DNA of 64,000 nt from the NCBI RefSeq assembly GCF_009707385.1, contig NZ_CP046115.1:4464001-4528000 (forward strand), written 5' to 3'. This document shows positions 8,781-17,000 of this stretch, in pieces. The notes under the pieces were generated by a model that saw only the letters and a list, made by a program, of their open reading frames with translations, had not been told where the DNA came from and did no database searches. The stretch comes from Klebsiella oxytoca (lineage in GTDB: Bacteria > Pseudomonadota > Gammaproteobacteria > Enterobacterales > Enterobacteriaceae). Made by a program: the position numbers and the translations under genes. Within the stretch, counting starts at the first letter, position 1. Each line of letters opens with the position of its first letter.

Positions 8781-8820
8781 CATCGCTGTCGGCGAAGATG
8801 AAGCGACGCCGACAGCGATG
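8781..8820. other. Perfect 14-bp inverted repeat (hairpin) in non-coding DNA
   Basis: CATCGCTGTCGGCG (8781-8794) and CGCCGACAGCGATG (8807-8820) are exact reverse complements around a 12-nt loop. It lies about 100 bp downstream of the first DUF805 gene, in that gene's transcription direction, but no T run follows on either strand. It could be a factor-independent 3'-end hairpin or a remnant of a small palindromic repeat. Confidence 0.6.
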
Positions 8821-8923
8821 CCGATGATGTTGAAGGAAAAGTAGATCGAAAATTGATATCCAAAACGATCTGCCGCCGTTTTGTATCCAGGGCAGGCAAA
8901 CAAAACAGAAGCGGTAAAATGTG

Positions 8924-9295
8924 TTATTCAAAAAAATAGACCGGCGGCATACCATATCGGTTCTCGCTCTCCTGACCTTTTCTTGCCAGGAAAAACAGCA
9001 GAACCAGCCAGCCAACCACAGGCAGGATGATCAACATTCCCCACCATCCGCAGCGACCGGTATCATGCAAACGACGTACTAATAAGGAATAAGATGGACA
9101 CAGCAGAACTAAACCCATCGCCGCATATATCACTGGTACCACATCCTGCGGAGCATCAGATAACAGGAATGACAGCACCCCGCTTCCGATATAAATAACC
9201 AACACAACAAATTGATACCACCAGAACTCACGTCGACTGGCCCGCTCATTGAGATCCAGATAATGATGAAAGAACGCACAGTGAAACCATTTCAT
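8924..9295 (-). CDS. DUF805 inner-membrane protein, copy 1
   Basis: This 123-residue protein has the DUF805 pattern: an N-terminal amphipathic stretch, RASRREFWWYQ at about residue 18, membrane helices at about 27-46, 52-70 and 84-106, the loop RRLHDTGRCGWW and the ending KGQESENRYG. Relatives in E. coli are YhaH/YhaI, of unknown function. It is the last gene of a six-gene minus-strand array alternating DUF805 and DcrB-like genes, 14 bp after a DcrB-like gene. It is the most diverged of the three copies. Its start follows an AGGGA site. Confidence 0.85.
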   Translation of the reverse strand: MKWFHCAFFHHYLDLNERASRREFWWYQFVVLVIYIGSGVLSFLLSDAPQDVVPVIYAAMGLVLLCPSYSLLVRRLHDTGRCGWWGMLIILPVVGWLVLLFFLARKGQESENRYGMPPVYFFE

Positions 9296-9309
9296 TGTTG
9301 GCTCCCTAG

Positions 9310-9852
9310 TTAATATTTCAGCGAAGAGAGGGCAGCCTCACCCGCAGACTTATACTGGCTCTCCAGATCGCTTGTGACTTTAAATATCACAAACATCAGT
9401 TTCCCATTAAAAGAGGAAACTTGCGTCAGGTGATGAAGATATTCATTTTCATCAGCATCAGGAATATTAAATGCCAGGCGTACCATTTTATGTCCGTTGA
9501 TATCCAAGGGTAATAACGAAGGTGAAAACGCCTTCAATTCTTCTTTCATTATTGCTACAACACCCGGAACATCAGCTTCCTTAGTAGCATTCTCAGTTAC
9601 GCTGAATACAATGCTAACAATGCCCCTTTCGGTCTCAACGTACCAGGATTCCTGTGGTTGGTTTGTTTCATCCGGATACATTTCCAGATGAAACTCCTGC
9701 GGAACTCGGACAAACTCAACCGGTAGTTCTATCGTGGCTTTACCTTCCAGAATACTGACAACCTGAGTTTTCTTCTCTGCTTGCGTCTCTAATGAGAAAA
9801 CAATACCAGCAGAACTAATTAATAGAGAACTGGAACCAACCCTGTATTTCAT
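9310..9852 (-). CDS. DcrB-like secreted protein, copy 1
   Basis: This 180-residue protein has an N-terminal export signal and then a domain resembling the folded part of E. coli DcrB. The shared pattern is L-x-G-K-A-x-x-E-L-P-V near the N terminus, NGHKMVRLAF in the middle and a C-terminal beta strand ending SSLKY. Paralogues follow at 9894, 10966 and 35749, all sharing P-Q-E-x-W-Y-V-E. The signal region here is less canonical than in the other copies. I chose the ATG at 9852, behind AGGGGG, over a TTG at 9858. The function is unknown. DcrB itself is a periplasmic/inner-membrane lipoprotein needed for some phage infections and envelope homeostasis. Confidence 0.7.
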   Translation of the reverse strand: MKYRVGSSSLLISSAGIVFSLETQAEKKTQVVSILEGKATIELPVEFVRVPQEFHLEMYPDETNQPQESWYVETERGIVSIVFSVTENATKEADVPGVVAIMKEELKAFSPSLLPLDINGHKMVRLAFNIPDADENEYLHHLTQVSSFNGKLMFVIFKVTSDLESQYKSAGEAALSSLKY

Positions 9853-9893
9853 CACCAATAACCCCCTAAGCTATTTCATTGCTGACGACTCAG

Positions 9894-10430
9894 TTAATAC
9901 TTCAATGAAGAGAGAGCGACCTTGCCTGCGGGTTTGTATTTACTCTCCAGTTCGCTTGCTACGTAATACTCCACAAGCATTATTTTTCCGTTGAAGGAGG
10001 AAACTTGTATCATCGTATGGGTATGTCCATTCCCCTCATCGTCGGGAACATTGAACTCCAGACGTCCCATTTTGTGACTATTCACTTTCACCTGTGACAT
10101 CGAAGGCGAGTACTCGCTCCACTCATTTTTCATCGTCGCTGTCACCATTGGAATCATGGCTTCCTTCAGCTCTTCGTCTAAAATATTGAATGAAATAAAA
10201 ACGTTACTACCCTCCTTTTCTACATACCACGCCTCCTGCGGCCGATCTTCTTCTTCCTCATAGATGACTTTAAGAATGGCCTTCGGCATTCTGACAAATT
10301 CAACCGGCAGCTCTACCGTCGCCTTGCCGCCCAGCACTTTAACCACCTGGGTCTTATCTGCCGCCGAAACTGAAAAAGCAAACCCGGCAGCACTGATTAA
10401 CAGAGCACTAAAAAGAGATCCATATTTCAT
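9894..10430 (-). CDS. DcrB-like secreted protein, copy 2
   Basis: A 178-residue protein with a clear signal peptide (MKYGSLFSALLISAAGFAFS, cleavage about residue 23 after VSA). It then has KTQVVKVLGGKATVELPVEF and the paralogue-specific RPQEAWYVE at about residue 65. The C-terminal half has VNSHKMGRLEF and ends ALSSLKY. There is no lipobox, so it is predicted to be soluble in the periplasm. It lies 41 bp upstream of copy 1 with no DUF805 gene between them, so this cassette is DcrB-DcrB-DUF805 rather than a strict alternation. An acidic E-E-E-E-D run at about residues 58-62 is unique to this copy. Confidence 0.72.
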   Translation of the reverse strand: MKYGSLFSALLISAAGFAFSVSAADKTQVVKVLGGKATVELPVEFVRMPKAILKVIYEEEEDRPQEAWYVEKEGSNVFISFNILDEELKEAMIPMVTATMKNEWSEYSPSMSQVKVNSHKMGRLEFNVPDDEGNGHTHTMIQVSSFNGKIMLVEYYVASELESKYKPAGKVALSSLKY

Positions 10431-10473
10431 AAATAATCACTCCATAATTAAGTTAAACACCAGTTATTAACCT

Positions 10474-10845
10474 TTAGACTTTTAGTACCAGAGGAGAAGG
10501 ACCGTATTGATTACTCCCCTCCTGACCTTTTTTAAGCGAAAATATTAATAAGATAATACTGCCGATCAGCGGAATCAGGAGAATAAACGCCCACCTCCCG
10601 CTCTTCCCTATATCGTGAAATCTTCTGACTGCCACACAAATAGAGGGGCAGAGAAATATCAAACCAAATGCCTTCTTAACTAAAAAATAGGTCAAACCAT
10701 ATCGGTGAAAGATCATCCCCACGATAAAATCGATAACCAATGTGATAACAAAAACAATCAGGGTATACATCCAGAACTCACGTCGTGAAGCGCGGCCCTT
10801 CATGTTAAAATAATTTTCAAACATGACTTTTTTAAATTCATTCAT
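10474..10845 (-). CDS. DUF805 inner-membrane protein, copy 2
   Basis: A 123-residue DUF805 protein with RASRREFWMY at about residue 18, three or four hydrophobic helices, RRFHDIGKSGRWAFILL and the C-terminal KKGQEGSNQYGPSPL. It is clearly more similar to copy 3 (11657-12037) than to copy 1, and both end with the YGPSPL / FGPSPL motif. It lies between two DcrB-like genes on the same strand. The ATG follows a weak ribosome site. Function is unknown for the family. Confidence 0.87.
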   Translation of the reverse strand: MNEFKKVMFENYFNMKGRASRREFWMYTLIVFVITLVIDFIVGMIFHRYGLTYFLVKKAFGLIFLCPSICVAVRRFHDIGKSGRWAFILLIPLIGSIILLIFSLKKGQEGSNQYGPSPLVLKV

Positions 10846-10965
10846 CGTTAAATTCTTTTATACACTCTGAATAACACCGCACGCTGAGTATCAGCCCCAA
10901 CTAGCAGCCAGCAGCATATTTTATGGTGCTGACGCTTCCGCCAGCACCACCTTCACTCTCGTCGC

Positions 10966-11508
10966 TTAATACTTCAGCGACGAGAGTGCTGCTTCACCTA
11001 CTATTTTGTATTTACTCTCCAGATCGTTTGTCACGTTAAACGCCACGTACATCATCTGCCCATTAAAAGAGGAGAGCTGCATCAGGTTGTAGATATAATT
11101 CCCCTCATCATCAGTCGGTGTATTAAATTCAATACGGTCCATTTTATGACCATTGATTTTCACGTGTGACACTGTTGGTGATAAAACACTTAACTGTTTT
11201 TTAAAAACTTCACTAACTTTTGAAAGTTCAGATTCTTTAATCTTATCTTTAGTGACGCTGAATGCAATTGTGACTTTGCTATCCACATTTTCCACATACC
11301 AGGCTTCCTGAGGACGATTTCTCTCCTCGGTATATTTTTCAGCAAGCAGATTCTGCGGCATTTTGACAAATTCAACCGGCAGCTCTATTGTCGCCTTACC
11401 GCCGAGAATTTTAACAACCTGGGTTTTATCCGCCGCTTGTGCCGCAGTTGAAAAAGCAAGCCCGGCAGAGCTGATTAACAGAGCACTAAAAAGAGTTCCA
11501 AATTTCAT
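10966..11508 (-). CDS. DcrB-like secreted protein, copy 3
   Basis: A 180-residue protein with signal peptide MKFGTLFSALLISSAGLAFS and predicted cleavage after AAQA (about residue 24). The mature part has KTQVVKILGGKATIELPVEF, then RPQEAWYVE, INGHKMDRIEF and the ending GEAALSSLKY. The start at 11508 follows GGAG. A longer in-frame start at 11523 is possible. It is the copy closest in sequence to the lipoprotein paralogue at 35749: both have KESEL/KESQL and the N-x-M-Q-x-x-S pattern. Upstream (11509-11656) is a non-coding gap that may hold an internal promoter. Confidence 0.72.
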   Translation of the reverse strand: MKFGTLFSALLISSAGLAFSTAAQAADKTQVVKILGGKATIELPVEFVKMPQNLLAEKYTEERNRPQEAWYVENVDSKVTIAFSVTKDKIKESELSKVSEVFKKQLSVLSPTVSHVKINGHKMDRIEFNTPTDDEGNYIYNLMQLSSFNGQMMYVAFNVTNDLESKYKIVGEAALSSLKY

Positions 11509-11656
11509 GACTAACTTCTCCATATATTAGGTATAGCGCTCCCGGCCTTTAATGATATTCAGGGATGAACTATCGAATCAGGCAGGGCAAGATCTCGGTT
11601 TATTTAATATATCAACTTATAATTATCGAGGATTTTCAGATCACTCGACAGGGTAG

Positions 11657-12037
11657 TTATCCCGATTTACTTTTTAACTCCAGCGGAGAAGGTCCAAATT
11701 CATTACTACCCTCCTGACTTTTCTTAAGCGTAAAGACCAACAGGATAATGGGACCTACCAGCGGCACAAGAAGAAGAAAGGCCCATTTCCCGTTTTTCCC
11801 AATGTCATGTAATCGCCTCACCAGAATGCAAATTGAAGGTCCTAAAAAAATAAAATAAAAAACTGTGGTAGCAAAATACCGGGCAGGGTTATCGGGGCTA
11901 AATTTCACACCAGCTGATATGTCGATTATAATCATTATTACACTGATTAAAAAAACAAACTTCCAGTATTCCCCCCGAGAAGCGCGCCCCCTCAATCGAA
12001 AATAGTCACCAAACCCTGATTTTTTAAGCAATCCCAT
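11657..12037 (-). CDS. DUF805 inner-membrane protein, copy 3
   Basis: A 126-residue DUF805 protein and the first gene of the six-gene array. It shows FRLRGRASRGEYWKF, hydrophobic helices, VRRLHDIGKNGKWAFLLLVP and KKSQEGSNEFGPSPL. It starts with ATG at 12035-12037. About 140 bp of AT-rich DNA separates it from the trimeric-autotransporter operon upstream on the same strand, so its own promoter is likely but read-through is possible. Confidence 0.87.
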   Translation of the reverse strand: MGLLKKSGFGDYFRLRGRASRGEYWKFVFLISVIMIIIDISAGVKFSPDNPARYFATTVFYFIFLGPSICILVRRLHDIGKNGKWAFLLLVPLVGPIILLVFTLKKSQEGSNEFGPSPLELKSKSG

Positions 12038-12181
12038 AATTTAATCCTTTTACATACAGTACATAAAAAATGAAGTTAACCTTTGCCTATAGCAATAAAT
12101 TACGTTTATTAATTTCGTAATAACCAAACCACGAATGAGCTCAGATTAACTTCAACAGTCATATAATAAAAAATCAGATAA

Positions 12182-13159
12182 CTATTTCCTCCTCCCTTTC
12201 ACCGGCGTTTTTTCTTCAACAACCGGCTCAGCCACCGCAACAGGGATATCCCGCAGGCTCAGATTAACAAAATGATCCTTACCGAGGATTTTGCCGTTAC
12301 CCAGCCACTCAATACCGCGATAGGTCAGCCTCAACCCGGCATCGCTGCGGCGCAGGATATTTCCGCTGCCGTCCGACACCGCATATCCCGTCTCATTAAG
12401 CAGGTTCACGGTCATGGTTTGCGCCTGCGTATCGCGATACATCTGCTGTACGGAGTTCAGATAATCACCCGCCAGATCCGCCAGCGACTGCTTCACCCGG
12501 GCATCGACCATCGCCGCCGTCTGCGGCTGAGTCCCCAGATTCGTCGCCAGCAGCGCATACAGCTGGGCCGTCGCTTTCGCCAGCGCCACCTGCACCTTCA
12601 CGTCCTGAGCGAATTTTGTCGTATCCCAGCTGACAGTTTGACGTTCAGTGGTCACCGTTTCGGTTTTTTGCTCTTCCCACACCTTCCATTTTGCCGGCGC
12701 GGGCAGCAGCTTCTCTTCGCTGACCTGCTCTTTCTTCACGCCGCGGTAGCGGACGTTATCCGGCGCATCGAACAGCGACGTCGCCAGGTACGACGCGCAC
12801 ACGCTCTGCTGCTGGCGGGTATCCCCGTGCACCAGAACGGACAGCGGACTGCCCTGCACCGGCACCGCCGCCACGTTCACTTTGCTGTTCTCCAGCGCCC
12901 GAATGATATCCGCCCGTACCCGGTCACCGCGCGCCATGTCGCACACCAGGCGCATCACCGGCTCGTTCACCTTACCATTGACCCTGGGCACCAGGCTGTT
13001 TAACGAATCGGTAATCAGGGTGTATGCCGGGATCGACATCACCGCCACCGTGGAGGTTGTCGTGGCTGTTGCTGCCGGGCTTTCTGCCGCCGCCATCCCT
13101 GACGCTGACAGGGAAGCCAGCATCACCATCAGTGCACTACGCTTAAGCTTTCCTTTCAT
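12182..13159 (-). CDS. Periplasmic protein of unknown function, last gene of the trimeric adhesin operon
   Basis: A 325-residue protein with a signal peptide (cleavage about residue 25, after GMAAA). It then has an Ala/Thr-rich segment and a mixed alpha/beta region. Residues 165-185 are charged (EEQKTETVTTERQTVSW), and a helical region at 195-245 could be coiled coil. Cys at about 73 and 122 could form a disulfide. The C terminus is Lys/Arg-rich (KTPVKGRRK). I do not recognise the family. It lies 33 bp downstream of the SmpA/OmpA-like lipoprotein gene and behind an AGGA ribosome site, so it is probably co-transcribed with the adhesin, perhaps as an assembly or anchoring factor. Confidence 0.75.
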   Translation of the reverse strand: MKGKLKRSALMVMLASLSASGMAAAESPAATATTTSTVAVMSIPAYTLITDSLNSLVPRVNGKVNEPVMRLVCDMARGDRVRADIIRALENSKVNVAAVPVQGSPLSVLVHGDTRQQQSVCASYLATSLFDAPDNVRYRGVKKEQVSEEKLLPAPAKWKVWEEQKTETVTTERQTVSWDTTKFAQDVKVQVALAKATAQLYALLATNLGTQPQTAAMVDARVKQSLADLAGDYLNSVQQMYRDTQAQTMTVNLLNETGYAVSDGSGNILRRSDAGLRLTYRGIEWLGNGKILGKDHFVNLSLRDIPVAVAEPVVEEKTPVKGRRK

Positions 13160-13192
13160 TCCTTTATCCTCTTTAAATAAGACTTTGACCTG

Positions 13193-13975
13193 TTACTGCA
13201 CGTCTATCGTGATGCGTCGGTTCGGCGCCAGGCAGGCGATGGTTGCGGCTGATTTGCCACCTTCACACTGCACCCGCGGCATTGAAGCGCCCATTCCGAT
13301 AGAAGTCATGACATTCGCCGGCAGACCACTGGCGACCAGCACCCGCTTCACCGACTCCGCCCGGGCCTGCGACAGGCGCAGGTTGCTTTCGGCTGAGCCG
13401 AAACGATCGGTATGGCCGGTGATAGTTATCTGGCGCACGTCCTGCCCGGACTGACGAATCTCCGCCGCCATCTGGCGGATCTGCGCTTCCCCCTGAGCGC
13501 TTAACTGCGCGCTGGCAAAGGCAAACAGGGCTTCCGCGTTCAGTTCACGCTGCATGACCGCAGGCTTCGCCGGGGCCAGCTGCGTCAGGCAGTTTTCCGG
13601 CAGGAAGTGCGTATCGCCCACTTTCATGCTGCTGTCGTACAGCACCTTGTACTGGCACGTCACCACTGAACCGGCGGCGGTCGGGAAATGGAAGATATAA
13701 TCCCACTCCTTAACCCGCATCACGCCTTCCTTAAAGTGCGGGACGCCCAGCAGCTCATACACCTGGGCTTTGCTCATCCCCGGCCTGATTTTCGCCAGCG
13801 CATTGACATCCGGGTAGCTGCCTTCCCCCCTGACCGCCGACGCCTTATCGGGGAATATCGGCATGGTGGCCTTCCCCTGCGCGTCCGGGTTGCTCAGGCT
13901 CCGGGTACATCCTGTCAGCAGCAGTACCGTACAGGCAGAGGCCAGCAGGCCTAACTTCATCTGTTTCATCATCAT
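13193..13975 (-). CDS. Lipoprotein with SmpA/OmlA-like and OmpA C-terminal domains
   Basis: A 260-residue protein. The signal peptide ends in the lipobox LLLTGC (Cys about residue 23). Residues 55-115 resemble the SmpA/OmlA (BamE-like) fold, with IRPGMSKAQVYELLGVPHF and WDYIFHF. Residues 145-260 form an OmpA-like peptidoglycan-binding domain with ITITGHTDRFGSAESNLRLS and the ending APNRRITIDV. It would tether the outer membrane to the cell wall beside the adhesin. Salmonella SadA also has a partner lipoprotein, SadB, encoded next to it, which supports an accessory role. This one is a different, larger architecture. A hairpin (14001-14022) separates it from the adhesin gene. Confidence 0.85.
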   Translation of the reverse strand: MMMKQMKLGLLASACTVLLLTGCTRSLSNPDAQGKATMPIFPDKASAVRGEGSYPDVNALAKIRPGMSKAQVYELLGVPHFKEGVMRVKEWDYIFHFPTAAGSVVTCQYKVLYDSSMKVGDTHFLPENCLTQLAPAKPAVMQRELNAEALFAFASAQLSAQGEAQIRQMAAEIRQSGQDVRQITITGHTDRFGSAESNLRLSQARAESVKRVLVASGLPANVMTSIGMGASMPRVQCEGGKSAATIACLAPNRRITIDVQ

Positions 13976-14000
13976 TTCTTCCTTTAAAGACCGGGACAGT

Positions 14001-14022
14001 GCCCCGCCACTATTGGCGGGGC
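14001..14022 (-). other. Intra-operon hairpin between adhesin and lipoprotein genes
   Basis: GCCCCGCC and GGCGGGGC form a perfect 8-bp GC stem around ACTATT. It lies 13 bp past the adhesin stop codon. No T run follows in the transcription direction, so it is more likely an RNA-processing or stabilising hairpin or an attenuator than a full terminator. Confidence 0.65.
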
Positions 14023-14035
14023 CTCCTGCTGCCTG

Positions 14036-17000
14036 TTACCACTGATAACCCACGCCGATTGACGCACCGAAGTCGCCCTGACTGTTCGTGGTACCGGATA
14101 TCTTCGTTACCCACTTACCGTTGTCAGAGATGGTCGACACACCCAGTGCAACCGCCGACTGACCCTGATAGGTACCCCCGCCCAGACCTACCATGCTTGC
14201 CCCCGGGGCATACGGCTGCGGCAGGCTGGACATCGCCATCGCACCCGCAATACCGGCGCTCAGCTTGTCCTTCTGGTCGTTAACCATGTTTTTCAACTGG
14301 TTAAACTGCTTGTTGGTGTAGTTAACCGATTCAGAGACACCCTGTTTCAGCTGACCGACGTTCACCGCATCGGTGATTTCCGTACCCGCTGCCACGTTGG
14401 TTACCTGGCGTTCGCCACCGGAGTAGCCCATCGAGACGCTATTTTCACGGTTAGCCACGGAGTTCGCGCCCAGCGCCACCGAGTTTTTGGCCGTCGCCGA
14501 CGAACCGTTACCCAGCGCGACAGAGTTTGCTCCCGACGCCGATGCCTTCGTACCCACTGCCATGCTGTTGCTGCCGCTGGCTGACGATCCGGCACCACCC
14601 GCCAGTGAATCGCTACCGCTCACGGCAGGTTTGGCGTAGTTACTGGTGTTATTCACCTGGAACATACCGTCCTTACCGTTACTGATATTGCTCACGTTGT
14701 TGGTGATACTGCCGGTGGCATCTTTCAGCTGCGCCACGTTCACCGCATCGGTATCTTCCGTCCCCGCCGCCACGTTAGTCACCTGACGTTCATTACCGGC
14801 AGAGCCGACGGACACCGTGTTATCACGGTCAGCAACCGAGCCACTGCCCAGCGCCACCGAGTTGCTGGCGGTCACCGAGGCGTTATCGCCGATGGCCACG
14901 CTGCCGGTGCCCGATGCGCTGGCATTGTTACCGGTGGCGATAGCGCCGTTTCCGGAAGCCTGCGCGCCATTACCGGTCGCAATGCTGTTATCGCCGCTGG
15001 CCACCGTACCCTGACCCAGCGCAACAGCGTCTTTTCCGCTGGCGACCGCGTCCGGTCCGGTCGAGTTCACCTTCAGGTAACGCATGGTCGGCATAACCGT
15101 ATTGTTGTAAGACTCCTCAATATTGGTGACCCGGTAATCAAGGTTCTCGACCTTCTGGTTAGTGGCATACAGCTGGCTGCCGTTCACCGCATCGGTGCTC
15201 TTCGCACTCAGCTCGCCTGCCGCCACGTTGGTGATTTTGTTCACCGTGGTGGAGCCATGGCTTGCCGAGAACGCGCCCAGATTCTCATCCCACAGCAGGG
15301 CATCACCTTTCAGGCCATCAACGTTGACGACGATGTTCTCCAGCGCCGTGTTGGTGGCATACAGCTGCGAGCCGTTCACCGCATCGGTGCTGGTCGCCGA
15401 CAGACGACCCGCCGCGACGTTGGTGATGGTGCGCTCTGCCCCTTCACTGCCCACGCTCAGCGTGCTGGTCGGGTTCGCCCCGGCGAAAGCGTAGTCGGTG
15501 CCGCGCAGCGTCACCCCTGCCGTGCCCACTGCCGCTTCCGTCAGAGAACCTGCACCCAATGCGATATCACCGGCATTGTTCGCCACCGCACCCATCCCGA
15601 TCGCCACCGAATCCAGCCCCAGCGCCTGCGAGTCTGCACCCGTCGAGTTGGCGTGGAAGTACTTGATACCGGTGTTGTAGATGTTCTGCACCGAATCGCC
15701 CAGATTGCTGATGTTCTGCGTGTTCTTCGCGATATTAGTGGTGTTCGTCGCCACCTGCTGGTTGGTCGCAAACAGCTGCGAACCGTTCACCGCATCGGTA
15801 CTCTTCTCACTCAACTCGCCCGCCGCCACATTGGTGATCTTGTTCACCGCCGTATCGCCATGACTGGCCGAGAACGAACCGACATACTCGTCCCACAGCA
15901 GCGCATCCTTCTGCAGCCCGTCCACATCAATGTTCAGGTTCTCCACCGCCGTATTGGTGGCGTACAGCTGGGAACCGTTCACCGCATCGGTACTGGTCTC
16001 AGAGAGACGACCTGCCGCCACGTTGGTGATGGTGCGCTCGGCCCCTTCACTGCCCACGCTGACGGTACTGGTCGGGTTCGCCCCGGCGAAGGCGTAGTCG
16101 GTGCCGCGCAGCGTCACCCCTGCCGTCCCCACTGCCGCTTCCGTCAGAGAGCCTGCCCCGAGCGCGATATCACCGGCATTGTTCGCCACCGCACCCATAC
16201 CAATCGCCACCGAATCCAGCCCCAGTGCCTGCGAGTCTGCCCCCGTCGAGTTGGCATGGAAGTACTTCGTACCGCTGGTGTAGATGTTCTGCACCGAATC
16301 GCCCAGATTGCTGATGTTCTGCGTGTTCTTCGCGATATTAGTGGTGTTGGTCTCCACGTTCTGGTTAGTGGTAAACAGCTGCGAACCGTTCACCGCGTCC
16401 GTACTCTTCTCACCCAGCTCGCCCGCCGCGACGTTAGTGATGTTATTCACCACCGTATCGCCGTGACTCGCCGAGAAGGCCCCTTTATCCGCATCCCACT
16501 GCAGCGCATCCTGTTCCAGACCGCCGACGCTGGTATGCAGGTTCTCCACTGCCGAGTTAGTCGCATACAGCTGCGAACCGTTCACCGCATCGGTGCTGGT
16601 CTCAGACAGACGACCCGCCGCGACGTTGGTGATGGTGCGTTCAGCCCCTGCACTGCCCACGCTGACGGTGCTGGTCGGGTTCGCCCCGGCGAAGGCGTAG
16701 TCAGTACCACGCAGCGTCACCCCTGCTGTACCCACTGCCGCTTCCGTCAGAGAGCCTGCCCCGAGCGCGATATCACCGGCATTATTTGCCACCGCACCCA
16801 TACCAATTGCTACCGAATCCAGCCCCAGCGCCTGCGAGTCTGCCCCCGTCGAGTTGGCATGGAAGTACTTCGTGCCCTTCTCGTTAATGGTGGTGATCGT
16901 GTCGCCCAGATTGCTGATGTTCTGCGTGTTCTTCGCGATATTGGTGGTGTTGGTCTCCACGTTCTGATTGGTCGCAAACAGCTGCGAACCGTTCACCGCA

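Noticed and set aside
8651..8903. Overlapping minus-strand frames of 73-82 codons
   Set aside because: They show no recognised motif and span the 14-bp inverted repeat. One could be a gene remnant, but there is not enough to support it.
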